A stretch of 64,000 bases of DNA from Macquaria australasica (GCA_005408345.1 SEMN01000031.1:558001-622000); one strand, 5' to 3'; counted from the first letter of the stretch, positions 1 through 13,400 are shown. The notes: generated from the letters alone by a model not told the origin. Numbers and translations are program-made.

Positions 1-542
1 CCATCTTTCCAGACTGAGTTAGAGGAGTGGGGGGGTTTAGCCTGGTGACACACTCTAATGAGGGACGGAGAGGAGCTGGGTGTCATGGGAGGTGGAGGGT
101 AGTGATGTGGGCTATAACTCTGTCCTAATCCTTAGTGAAATGGTTTATGTAAAACCGATGCTTGAGGATTGTTTTAGCCTGATTAGTGAGAGCTTCGGTA
201 TTAGAGGAAACGGGGGGGATGAGACAGTTCCCTCGCTGCTGTGTCTCTGGGTTATTTACAGCCTCGGGCCGAGCAGGAAGAAATGACCATTTACTGGGTA
301 AGCCATAAAGGAGATTGAGAGGAGTGAGCCACAGGGTTTGATTTCCTGAGAGTGCGACAACCCTCTGCCCCTTCAAGCCCCTCGTAGCAGCCAACTAAGC
401 CTCCTGCGTATCAGTCCTTCACACAGACGCCCACTCCACTTGACAAATGCCCTTTAGTCTGTCAGCTCACCCTGCACCCCCCTCACTGTAACCTCCTTAT
501 TTCATCTTCTCTCTAGTCTTTCAGTGTGTCCCTCACACTCAC
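1..542 (-). other. tle3 intron 11 (partial)
   Basis: Sequence between the exon 11 donor and the window edge. It is pyrimidine-rich on the minus strand in places. I see no further coding exon or recognised repeat. Confidence 0.8.
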
Positions 543-698
543 ATGTGCGTGGTCCTTTGCTTTGGAGGACGGCGTGCTGCCCGACGAGGCGACAGAGGCG
601 GGGCTGTTGGGGGCAGCATCCTTCTTCAGGACTCGCGATTTATCCAGGCCATTTTCCGGAGGAGAGTGAGCGGGGCTGGCTCGAGGGGTAGCTGGATC
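543..698 (-). CDS. tle3: tle3 exon 11 (residues 257-308), start of the Ser/Pro region
   Basis: The acceptor ctctgcag precedes GATCCAGCTACC and the donor gtgagtgtga follows GCACAT. The 156 nt encode [20 protein letters not shown], then a Ser/Pro-rich stretch ending [15 protein letters not shown] is the proline-directed kinase (cdc2-type) site of the CcN/SP boundary. The next exon, expected to start with NDKSSTPG, is not found in bases 1-542, so the gene continues off the window. Confidence 0.94.
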
Positions 699-2663
699 CT
701 GCAGAGTTAAACGAGACAGACAGAAAGCGAGACTGAGCAAACAGACCGGAGGAAAGCCACTGGCATGTACATGTAGGTCAAACAAACTGGGGCCTCATGT
801 GCAAACACAGATAAATATACCCGTGCGTGCTCGTACTCTCCTTCACACATACACACACTTTTCATTCACCTGTCACTACCTTTTCTCTTTGTTTTCTTTG
901 TCTTACTTTCTGCATGAATGGCCAAAGAAATACAGCAAGTAAGCACACACTCACACAACCAATATTATGACAGACTTTTTGGCAACGCTTTGAAAGGTGT
1001 TGAGGCTTCAACAGACAAAATGACAAAAGAGAGCTGTGTTTAGTTTCTGCGCAGCGTTCACACTGTGGAATGTGGCCGAGCAGCTCAGTTCAAACGCAGT
1101 CTTACCTCATTGGAGACATCCACCACCAAGTCGTCGCTTTTGTCTCCGTCACTGTCCTGAAACAAAGGAGTGACAGACTCAGCTTACTGGGAGACCACTA
1201 ACAGTGAGCATAAACCAGTACAGTCCAATCACTGACTAACAGATCAAAATGAAAGGCCACACCAGATTTATGGACTTTGTAACCTGTTCTTACTTTAAAA
1301 TTGAGTCAACCGTTTTATTATTTGCTTAAGATACTGTATATATGTAATGAAACTGGGTAACGCTTTATTTTACAGGTCTATTATTTCCTAATAATTACAA
1401 TATCTTGAAAGTTTCCTGGAAAGAACTGTGTAGTAATAAAAGAGAAACTGGAGACACAGTTCTGAGACTGTTATTTTAGTCTATTGATATCCAGAGGAAA
1501 GAACTGGTCCATTGAACCAGAGTACATTCATATTCATTCATTATAGGAAACTTTATTCTTCATTGTACTCTCACCTGTAGACAATAGCTAATGTTTGCAT
1601 GTTTAGATACTGACTGAGAGACTCATGGATACACTAGCTTAGCATTTAATTGGAATTAATTAATTGGATACTGCAGAGACATATACTCCTTTCAAGGTCA
1701 CTTTCTAGGAATTTACAGACCCATAACAAAGCATTACACAAACTGTGGTGGTTATATAATGAAATAACGGGTAAATAGACTGGTAGTTACTTTGTTTTCC
1801 TGCTATATTTTGGTTTGCTTATACTTAACTTCTGTCCTAAAGGTTAATATTTTTCAAGAGTGGCCTTAATACAGTTAACACTGAGTTAATTACAGTTCAG
1901 ATACAAGCAGAAACGAGCTCAGGACCCCACCAACAGCTCGAGTAGTAGTAGAGAAACCAATAAACACAAACACTCACATATCTGCTCATGCTGTCTTTGT
2001 CGTCCACTTTGCGTTTCTTGGAGTCCAGGCCGTAATCTGAAGAGCTGCGGTGCTTCTCACTCGCTGCCCGCAGGCTGTCTGATGGCGACACGGAGTTATT
2101 CTGCCAACAACAACATGCAGCCAGACGACATCAGTCTCCAGTTCCCCCTGAGTGTGTTATACCTTTGATTCTTATCCTAAAAGACTGTCAATAACCACAT
2201 AACATACTGTGCCATATGCTTCAACTCCTATGAACTTTTATGTGTTGCATCATGTTGAATTGCAGCTTCAGCAGGTTTTATGTGAGGAAGTGAGTTTGGC
2301 CAATATTGTTAATATCATCTTGCTCCATCTTGACATGAAATGGAGTAACAAACTGTGTGACTCAAATGAATAAACTTCTCTGTTGGCTTAGGGTGAAAGA
2401 GTAAGCCCTGTCCTGACAGCATATGCCCTTCAGTCAAGTGAATGTTTTAGGGCTTAAATACAGCAATTGACAAACCCTCAGAAACCAGAAAAGCCAGAAA
2501 CTACCAAATGGAGCGTTTAAGTCCAGACATGGCTCTGGAGCCTTTTTCTCTTGTCAGAGCAGTGACAGTATTGACTGCAAAGCTAAAGGCACAGTGCTCC
2601 TGGACTGAACTGGACTGATTTGGGATATAAGGTGCAGAAGAGGATTCTGGGACAGCTCAGCTG

Positions 2664-2700
<37 letters not shown>

Positions 2701-2880
2701 CGCCAAGGCAGTGGAGCAAGAAGGAAACAGACGAGGCAGCTGAGCAAACCCACAAACACACAAAACGCCTCTGGAAGCAAAAGCATCAACTCGCAGGCTG
2801 GGTGATGTGTAGGGCAGACTGAGTAGAGGTGGAGAGAAAATGTGAGGTGGGAGCAGGGTGCAATATGGAATACTTGGTGT

Positions 2881-2914
<34 letters not shown>

Positions 2915-5397
2915 CTGACATCTAATCCTCTTGTAGACCCTCACAGTGACCTGGTCAGAGACACGCTTGAAGCAACATTAACAATTCAAACCAAACACAG
3001 CTTGCATTCCTGACTGCACTTTTTCTGTCTGTGACATGAAAGAACATGCAAATAAAAACAAAAAGGACCAGGATCTCTCACTGTGTAACTGTAAAACCCA
3101 CATTAATGACTGCTGGAGAGTCCCTGAGTGTGTAATTGTGTGTGTGTTTGTGCGTGCTGTCGCAGGTCAGTGAATAAACAGCAGAAAATGACAGCAAAGT
3201 TCATGAAAATCAACCAGAAGAAAGAAAAAAAAAAAAGAGGAAGCAAAGAAAGAGGCCATTGAGGGAACCTGGACAAGAGTGCAATGTGGAGACACAAAGA
3301 GGGTGTTGCCAGCAGAGAAAAGAGCCATGAAAGAGGCAGAGTGAGAAAATTAGAAAAAAAAAGAGGAAGAAAGACAAGAGAGCAAAACAGGAAAGGAACT
3401 TGGCAAGCAATGAGAGCGTAGCAGTGTGGCAATGAGTTCTCCCCACTAGTGGGAATGCCCGGACAGGCTGGCACTCTCTCAGAAGCTGCAAACGGGGTTT
3501 TTGTAGTCTGGGCACTGGTGTGGTGGGGTGGAACTGCCAAACAGGCCGGAGGGGGGGGGGCAGCCCACACTGTCGGGCAGCTCAACAAATCCCTGCCTTC
3601 AGAAAGATATGGTGAAAGAGGGAGAAGGAAGATGTCTGACTGCTTGGCTGCTAATGACGGGAGGAGATAGAAGAGCAGCAGAGAAACGTAAAGGCTTGAA
3701 AACTGAGTGAAAGGATGACATTTAAAAAAATAAAAAGACCTTCTGAGCCGAGGGTGATGATTAAAAAAAAAAAAACTGTGGTTGGGCAGTTAATGGTGCA
3801 CACAAACACTTAAACCACCCTCAGCCAACCCAGCAGCTTTCTGCCATTTCCACATCTCTCCTTCTTGGGTCAAAATATGGAAATTTGTTCAGCTACTGTT
3901 GTGGAAAAGAAAGCCACAGGTTTGGTGTGAAGATGCTGTCTGACAAGACAGAAATCTCCTGCAGCATTACAGCCTGTCTGTGTATCTGAGCCTGCGATCT
4001 TTAAAGGATTGCATAGACTCAATAACCCTGCACTTGCCTCCAACTCTGGTATCAGATGACCTGAGACAACAGGACAGGAAGAGTGTGTGTGCACTGGAAA
4101 GGAGAGGGAGGGGAGGGTGGCTGGGAGATCAGGTAAGGTAGTATTGGCAGCCGCTCGTCACCATACGAGATGAGGGACGAGTCTGGGTTCCCTTCAGACA
4201 TGAGTGGGCTCATTGAGGATGTCCAGTCAATGGGAACTCAATCTGGCCGAGCAGATCCAACAGAGCGTTACGCTCCAGCTAACTGAGAGCTTTAAGCCAG
4301 TCCAATAAACAAGGACTTTAACATGAGGCTGAAGACAGAGATAGAGACAGCTTGAGACAGTGAGGGGGAGAGAAGAAGTGGTGGAGAGGAGAAAATGTGT
4401 GAGACAAGAAGAGAAAGAAGAAAATAAAGTTATATGTAAAAGAAAAAGGAGATGAAAAGGAGTCCGGTATTGGACACACGCAACAGTGAATCCTCTAAAG
4501 TGGTGAGGGAAGAAGAGACGGAGAGTCAAAGTCGCTTTTAATTGTGCTGAAATTAAAGGAGGTAGCTGACTGCTAATCCTCGCCCAGTGATTGGAGTCAT
4601 TTTCCACCTGGATTAGATGGCACTGGCTTATTTGGCCAGACTTCATTATTTGATTTCAGTCAACCCTCCTGAGTACAAAAATGTGTGTGTTCTTAGACAG
4701 AGAGCATGAATTTCTATTGAACAGTGGGCTTCAGTCTATGTAAAGTACACCTAATCACCAAACACAGCGAGCCAGAGACCGGCAAAGTCAAGACACACAC
4801 GCAGGAGGTGGAGAAGGCAAGAGTCAACGTACCGTGCTCGACTCACGTTCTTTCAGAGGAAGGGCCAGAGGCGAGTGAAAAGATGAGGGTCCAGGAGAGA
4901 AAAGCAAAACACAAATTAGTACCGGAGTCACCACAACTCAGCACTCCAATTAGATAACAGTAATATAATTATTATACCGCTAAAAGTTTACTTTCATGTC
5001 TGCAATTTTAATACCACTTTCTAATAATGTACCTTTGACAGAGGGTTTGTTGTAATTAATAGCTTTATTAATGTTTAATAAATCAGTTCTAAACCAACTA
5101 TTGAGGACAACTTCGACTTTAGGTTGTGAAAAACTCTGGCTGGTATCCTCCTCCAGCAGTCTTTAGTTCATCAGGTCTCTTAATGGACTGTTTGACCTCT
5201 GACCTGGGGCACCTGGACCAAATCCATTTATTAATTATTTTTTAACATTTAGAAAAACCCTTTATCACTGACTTAAAAATTTTAATTACAGATGACTTAT
5301 GAACATCTCCTTTTGGCTTATTAGAAAGCGAAAAACTTATGACCCTAATTAATGACTATCAACTTGTATCTGCAGAATTGATGCTTTATACTCTTAA

Positions 5398-5479
<82 letters not shown>

Positions 5480-5965
5480 CTGCAGACTTGATGGCATATT
5501 AGAAAGTGAGAAACTCATAAGCTTTTATTAATGATGACTATTAACAACTGACCAGCAAGAGATATTTTCACAACCTGGCAACCCAAAACTTGATCTCATT
5601 AATAAATTATTTATTAACCTGCCTGCATTTCTGATAAATGACTACAACATCTGGACTCAATAAGTTCCACACTGTCTTTTTTTTTTAGTCTGTTCTTAAA
5701 ACATGTTAGTGTTAAAGCTTCTACAAACTCTTTCTTTCCTGTTTCCTAATGTTAGTATAAACTACTTTTATTTCCATGTCAAAATATATCATGGGTAAAA
5801 CTAAAAAAATATTACAATAATACCTGTGCCAATATTTCCTCACACAGTAATTCTGTACAGAAACACTTAAACACATACGGTGACATGTTTCTATGATAAA
5901 TGTATCTGGCTGGTAAAACCAGTTGTTGGCAGGTACAATCACCCATCAGGACTAAAACGCTGCAG

Positions 5966-6019
<54 letters not shown>

Positions 6020-9000
6020 AGGCTTGCTCCTCACCTCTGTGCTCCAGGTCGTGGTGGTTCTTCTCATCCTTTACAGGCAGGTGAGCCTGGCTGCCAAGAG
6101 CTCCCAGAGCCAGCAGGCCGGAGCCAGCGCCCGTCACTGGGGGGATGCCGGGCGGCTGTAGGCCTGAGGGGTGTGGGGGCAGCTGGACCGGGGGGCCGTG
6201 GGCCGCGTGAGAGAGGTGCTGAGCCTGAAGCTGCTGCTGCTGAGAGACAGGAGACAAGACAGAGGACAAGTGGGTCGGCTGGGAAGTGAATCCATGAATG
6301 ACCACTCTCCACTTGTGCATTAGAGGCTGGCTTTGACAACATTTAGTTCAAGGCCAAACCATTTATGCATAATAGCAGCCTGACAGTCACTGCCAACATG
6401 CTGCTCCAGCTCATTCACTGTCTGAGGGGGAAAAACAGTTTCTGTTCATAGCTGTAAATGTACAGTACAGTTATCATCAGGCCGAAACACATTCATTTCC
6501 AAAACATTTCTGTGGTATTGTTACTTTATCTCCCATTCTCAACGTCTTTTGGCTGAGCATTATTATCCCAAAATAGACTGCGTACTGCGTCATGATGCAG
6601 CAATAAGTCATGTTTTAACAACCTTGTCTTCTTCTTGCTGGTTTTGTTCGACCAACAGTCTAAATATATTCAATTTACAATGAAATAAGACAAAGAAAAG
6701 CAGCAAATCATCACATTTGAGAGGCTGGAACCAGAGAACATTTGACGTTTAAATGACTGACTGTCAATTGACTTAATAGTTTCAGCAGAAAGTTGGCTGA
6801 ATCAGCTCTGGGCAAAGGTTTGCACACGAATGAGCTACAATGCTGTGCCTCTGAAAAGCAGGCTTCTAAGTTTATACTACAGATCTGCTACTCTTCATAT
6901 CAGTCGTCAGAAATGATAGAGCGTTTTTGCTCCCTCCCAAACCTCTGTGCTTCCATCATAGCTGAGACAGTTAAAAATCAATAGGTCTACACTTGAAAAC
7001 CTCAAAACCTTTCAACACTCTGGAAAACCAGGCAAGCATGCCCACTCCTCCAGCAAAATGCTGTTAAGCACAGACAGTGGAGAACACACACACACACACA
7101 CCTCCCAAGAGGCCATGGACGTCTGTGTGAGAGAGGCAGCCGGAGAGGAGTGAGTAGATAGACAGGAGTTAAATAGCCACTCAGCCAAGAGGGAAGCAAG
7201 TGCTTTAAAACAAGGTTAAATAACACTTAGCACATCCATCAACTGCCTCTCCAAAAAAGAAAAAAAATACATGATTGCTATTCTGCTTGCTAGATAGAAC
7301 TTCAATAACCTCATCCATACATTCATTACATGAACTATACGAGGTACATCTAGTGGCTTACCACATTTAAAGGTTTATTCAGCAGCTGGCCATTATTCAG
7401 TCAGCTCATTATGTGGAGCTGGACCTGAAATCCTACAATGGATATAAGCAACTGAGGGGCGGTATTGTTAATCGATATTGTGCTGGTGTGCCGAGCAGCC
7501 TATTTGTTGTGGAAGAAGTGAAAAAGCGAGCAAAAGGAGAGAGAAAGGGGGGCAGCCAGAACAAGAATCAGAAAATAACGAGAAAGAAAGAGAGAGGGAT
7601 TGAGGCAGGGACGTCCCTATTGAGTGTGCCTAATGAGGAAAAGCGTGCAGGGATCATTATCAAGAAGCCTCATTAACGAGCTGTGGCTGAGGAGAGACGA
7701 GGGGGGGGGGGGAGAGAAAAAGAGGGAAAAAATTCAGAAAATAAATTGCTTCCAATTCAATATTCATGGATAAAGAGCTGGCTTCCTTTCACACTTATCT
7801 TTTTTCATTATGTGTAAATGCCGACCGCAGCTCAGGCAACTTCCACAGGAAACAGGCAATTAAAGTTAACTAGGCGAAGCCGGCTCCCTGCAGAACCGTA
7901 CTGTCAGGTGGAACAAGCATCAACAGCACCACATCAGCACAAACCAGCTGGCATGCTGTCTTAATAAGTCTGGCAATGATCACCACATTACCTACTTATC
8001 CTGTGCTTTACAACAGCTTCTGCGGCTCATCATATTTTCTCTAGTTGTCGCGACAAAGATCAGACTACACCCTACGCTAAAAGCAGACCTGATTGATGTC
8101 AGGATTGGAATAGGATTGAGACACAGGAAACTTTTTTTTTGAGGTTAGAAATAAAAGTGCTGTCAAATCTGTCACACCTGAGTAAAGCAGACAAAAACAT
8201 CCAAACACACACACCCAAGTCATGCTTTGTCTCCAAAAGACAACACCTCCCTTCACAAAACAACATGTTAGAGTGCCAGCAAGCAGTTTAAAACACTTAT
8301 AAAAAACAGATTTCTCCATGTTTGGCAACTTTCCTGAACACTGACCATGAAGGCTGGGTAGACACTATGAGGCGGCTGCTGCTGCTGGGTCAGAGGAGAG
8401 AGGAAGAGGAGAGATTCAGCCAGAAATGATACAAAGCAACAAGCAAGAAAACTGAAGAGGACAATGAAAACTAGGGGCTGCAGCTAATGATTGTTTTCAT
8501 TATCAATTTATCTGCAGATTATTTTCTTTAACTGACCAATTAATCCTTTCGAAAATTGGGATTGATTTCTCACTTTTTGTAGACTAGAGTCCAAGGTGAT
8601 GCATTCAAATTGCTTGTTTTGTCCAAACAATGGTCCAACACCCAAAGATATTCAGTTTACTATCAAAGAAACATCAAATATTTACAGGCATTTTTGTTTA
8701 AACAATCAATTATCAAAATAGTTACTTTTCTGACAATCAACTATTCCAATAATTAGCTTATCGTTTAATCTCTAAACACTAAACTTGATTCATTAACTAG
8801 TTTCTCAAATAATAAAGCTGGTGGCCAACATCTTATTTTTAAATAACATGAAATAAAGCTTTCTAAGATAAAAAAAAAAAAAAAAAATCATGATAGGTAG
8901 CATCATCCTGAAACATTGATAAAACCTCAAGCAACAAATGTGCAGATGCTAATAAGTCAAACCATGTGTCACTGTGGAAACTGTTACATTATAAAAAGTC

Positions 9001-10377
9001 CTACGTACTCAAACCAGATGGAAATATGACCTTCTGTAATAAAGTAAATATGCACACCCAAATAAAACACGCAAATTTCTCTTTTCACTGTTTGCAAATG
9101 AACCAGAGTGACATCAGAAACACAACCAGGAAGAGTAAAAGTTTACGTTGTGTGTTCCACCACAGATTAGCATTTACATAAGGGTTGACGATAAGCAGCG
9201 TGCCACCTGTAACTTACTCGTTAACTATTATCTAAGTACAATCTTGGCCTGTGTTGAAATCATGGAAATGAGGGCAGGAGCATGGAAATGAGACGGCACC
9301 TCTGACACTTCGTCAAATCAAACTCAATCATGTGTCGCCTCAGGCCAAAACTAATGCAAAAACATAGTGCAGGACAGAGGAGACTCGTTTGCATCTTTGG
9401 CTTTCCAGTCCCCTCGACACAGTTCAGCACACCTGGGTTGTAGGTAGCTCGTGTTTTTATAAAGTTTAATATCATGGAAACGTGTTAACATTTATAAAAA
9501 AGGATCATGATATTAACTGCTAGTTTGGACAGAGTTTGTCAACATTTTCTCACCTCTGACCCTATTACCTGGTGCCAGTTTCACTTATTTTAGTATTTGG
9601 TGGGAACTCCAGATAGATTTTTATAGATATATTTCAAACCTTTGGGCCCCTATTCTCCAGCTGCAGATAGCTTATCAGGGTGTCCAATCTCACATATTTT
9701 CATTATGTCTTATATGATTGTACCTGTATTTGAACTGTTTTCTGAATAAACTGAACTGAAACTGAAATACATTTTTTATTAAAAATAAAAATAGTGGACT
9801 TATCAAGTCTACTAAATATCAGAAAACTGTGAAGAATGCCCAACGCAATTCCCCCTCAGTCCAAGGTGACATCTTCATATTGCTTGATTTATTCAACCAA
9901 CAGCTAAAACGCACAGATGTTTAATTTACGACATAAAACAGAGAAAAGCAGCAAATTCTTCCCTTCGAGCAGCTGGATCTGGTACATTTTTTAAGCCATT
10001 TTGCTTCATAAATGACTCAAGATTATATCGATTATCAAAATAGTTGCCGATTAATTTTCTGTTGATTGACTAAACAATTAATTGACTTATCATTCCAGCC
10101 TCATAGGAAACAGCAATATTTTGTCTCAGAAGAGGAAGAGGAGAGGGTGAAGCGGCTGGGTGTTTGGGGGACTTTAATATACTGTATATATTGCTATATT
10201 GTTTATGATTATAAACATTATGTGTGTTAATGTGTCTGTTTTCTGATCCAACTGCTGCCAGAGCCTGATGCTCTCTAAATATCTCTGAGATGCCACAACA
10301 GCACTGCCTCACTCAATGTGGGGACATGGAGATTGACTGACCATCATGTCTTCATCCCAATAAATAAAGTCTGTTTT

Positions 10378-10411
<34 letters not shown>

Positions 10412-13400
10412 GCCCTGCCCCCTTAATGAAGGCAGGGTCAATCCTGTTGTGGACAGTCTCACTGAGCTGGTTGGAAAAAAACAAAAGAAAATAGGAAGTA
10501 ATTATCTTGAAAACTGGGGGTTGTGCTCCTGGCTCATTTACCTTAATCGAATTTCGATATCTGCCTCTCATTAGACTTGACCCCCTTCCACTGGGGCTAG
10601 CTAGCCGCTTTGAATAGAATCAGGGTAAAAAAAACAAAACGGCAAGTTAAAAAGGCAAGAGTTGTCCTAGACCCTAACAACCTACTGAGAAATACACTGG
10701 AGCAGACATAATGCTGCGTACACGTCATGTTGTTCAGACTGTTATTACATCATTGGAAGTTACACGTCAATAAAATCCAATATTAAAACTAATAGAATCA
10801 ATTCGGCTGATTAAAAAGGACATGTATACAATTTTTTTGTATCTGGTTTCACTTGTTAACAAATTGGTACAAATACGTAACAACTAGAGCTGAAATGATT
10901 CGTCAATTAATAGAACGATGGGACTTTAATTGGCAACTACTTTGATAATCTTTTCATCGTTAAAATCACTTTTCATGCAGAAAAATGGCTGATTCCAGCT
11001 TCTCAGATGTGATGATTTGCAGCATTTATTTGTCTTGTATGATGGTAAACTGTTGGTTGGACAAAATGAGGGATGTGAAGACGGCACCCTGGGCTTTAGG
11101 GAATTGTGACGGCATTTTTGGTTATTTTCTGACAAACAACAACAAAAGTTTTTCCTGTTCTTCCTATCCTGCCAACTTTGCTTGAATGCAGCCTAAATCT
11201 GTTTACCCACTGCACCTTACAAATGTTCAGGAGCTGCTACGTCCATACTGCTGTAATCTCTGCTGCAATCACAATGCTTGGCCCAACCTGACCGCTCTAA
11301 TTCCTCCTGCTATTGGGTCAGAGGTAGCGGTAAGCCTGTTGGCTGGAACCTTTTATCTAATTAAAGTGCAGCCAAAGTGAAACCTGAGAAACACCATGAT
11401 CTGATCTCAGCCTGGACTGTGCTACTAAATATCAGATGTTCTTTGACACTGCCTGAGAGGAGAGAAAATCACAGCTGCTGCTGCTGCTGCTGCTGCTGAC
11501 AGGTCATGGTTAACAAACAATCAAGAGAAATTACAGCAGTGAACGCCATATTGACAGCACATTGCAAACATTGTGAACTCAAATAAAAACATAATAAACC
11601 AATGGAGACAGGGGGCAAGTCTGCACAAGTGAGGAGGACATGGCATTGCTAGTTTGTATTCAGTCTGAACATTCAAATGCCACGGGAGGAAGAAAACGGT
11701 TGCAGATTAATACACTAAACTCCTCTTATTCCCTTTTCACCCCTATTTTCCTCCTGAATCTTATGCCCTTTCCCGGGTTATCGTTGACATGCAACACTAA
11801 AAGGTGAAATAAACCCATAAGTGCAATGCAGCACGCTTAAACAGCTGTCTGTATTGGAGTGCTGGTCCTCCTCTATGCATGCAGTTTTGCCCCTGGTCTC
11901 AGGTCAAAATGAAGGAAGAAAAAAGGGGGTATACACACAGTGAGAGGCAGATTGGGAAGTCCACGTACCCCGATGATAGCATTCAGCTCAGTCATTGTCA
12001 CCTGCTTGGCTCGCTCAACAGCCTGAGCCACCTGCTGTTGATGCTGCAGGACACATAAACACAAACATTAGAGTCCTGATGGAAAAGAATTCATTACAAC
12101 ATATCCTGGCCTGTACTGATGCTTTACCAACACAAGTCTACAAATAGGCACTTTATTAGCTGAGGGGAGGGATATGCTCCATTACACACTAAAGTCATTT
12201 AATCCTACTCAAAGTCAGTAATACAAGTCACATAAAAAGACTTTATCAGCATCACTGTACATAACAAGGAATCTCATAAAAAGGTACAATATGATATATA
12301 AGAACTAGGGATGTTAATGATTAACCAATGATGAATTAATCACTTGTAAGAATTCAAGAATTAAGAATATATTAACCAATAAGTGGCTGAGACATCATTT
12401 CTATCCATGTGGATGTTTTCAGCAGCTGGACTAATTTCTTAGGGCTCATTTATGATAACTGTGCAACGCCATACCACAGGAAATGATGGTCAGAGTGAAT
12501 AAAAACCATTACAACTGAAACCTGTTGTCAGGAGATTAGTACAGACAATACAGGCTTGTTTTAAATTCATTGTATGTTAAGTTTCATTCCAGAAAAGCCT
12601 ATAGATTCTGCAGAACTATAATTTCAAAATGTTTGTATTAAGTTTGGCTATTTGCTAAATAACGACAATTGTAGAAGGAACAGGTGCAGCACTTCTTAGT
12701 GATTAAAATAACTGATACATTATTCAGTGGGGGTTGTGTTGCTGAAATCTAATCTTGTATCTCTTGCCTGTATTTTGGCTCTTATATATTGTAAATCATT
12801 TTACCTTGTATTTTTATTACCGTGTAAAGCACATTGAATTGCCCTGGTGTATGAAATGTGCTATACAAATAAAGTTGCCTTGCCTTTTTCATGATTAAGA
12901 TAACTGCTTCAAATCTGTATTATGCAATGAATGCATGTCTAGCATGTTTATATAAGATGCCTTGTCATTCCCATACATCCCACTGACTGGGTCTCTGCAC
13001 AATAACCTGCCTCACAATTTCCTGTACAGTTATTGAACAGAGTGAATGAAATTATTCTCTTTCTTAAAGTGACACTCACCTCTTGTGACAAGAACGGCAT
13101 GATCTGAGCCAGAATTGCATTGAGACGTTTGGCAATCTCAGTCTGTAGAAGAGAGAGAAAACATAAGAAGGATGGTCTTTCAGTATACTGCATGCCACAG
13201 GCAACACTATAATCAAGCAGTTAAACTACCTATAAAACAAAAGGGGGTACACACACACACACACACAAATGTTTGCAGCGTCCATCTGGATAGATCGTGT
13301 ATTTCTTAACTAAATTGGAACCGCCTTAGAACAAATTTACTTCCCCCTCTCTCCTGCCTCCATTAGACTCAGGCCTTATTTCATTAGGAGGCTGAAATAT

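Larger units (their letters stand above)
2101..4832 (-). other. tle3 intron 8
   Basis: A 2.7-kb intron with a (CTG)9 tract, a (CA)15 tract and purine-rich stretches at 3220-3400 and 3600-3720. It includes a repeat-free stretch at about 4560-4680 with homeodomain-like AT cores. Open frames of 118 to 161 codons here are low-complexity and not credible genes. Confidence 0.85.
4850..6034 (-). other. tle3 intron 7
   Basis: A 1.2-kb intron containing an AT-rich repeat with a (TA)38 core, and a (GT)25 tract next to the exon 7 donor. Confidence 0.85.
6240..11968 (-). other. tle3 intron 6
   Basis: A 5.7-kb intron carrying four copies of one MITE-like repeat, a LINE-like tail, CA and CTG tracts, a candidate cassette exon at 8346-8384, and repeat-free candidate conserved blocks at 7360-7910 and 11165-11400. 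Confidence 0.85.

Noticed and set aside
2554..2921. Frames encoding poly-Cys, poly-Ala or poly-Gln tracts
   Set aside because: Translations of the CTG and CA microsatellites in intron 8, not protein domains.
3103..3588. 161-codon minus-strand frame in intron 8
   Set aside because: Composition (Phe/Leu/Ser-rich) reflects a purine-rich tract on the plus strand. It lies inside a tle3 intron with no homologous exon.
6240..6320. ATG upstream of exon 7 in the same frame (MHKWRVV...)
   Set aside because: It lies before the exon 7 acceptor; the spliced tle3 frame enters at 6239 from exon 6.
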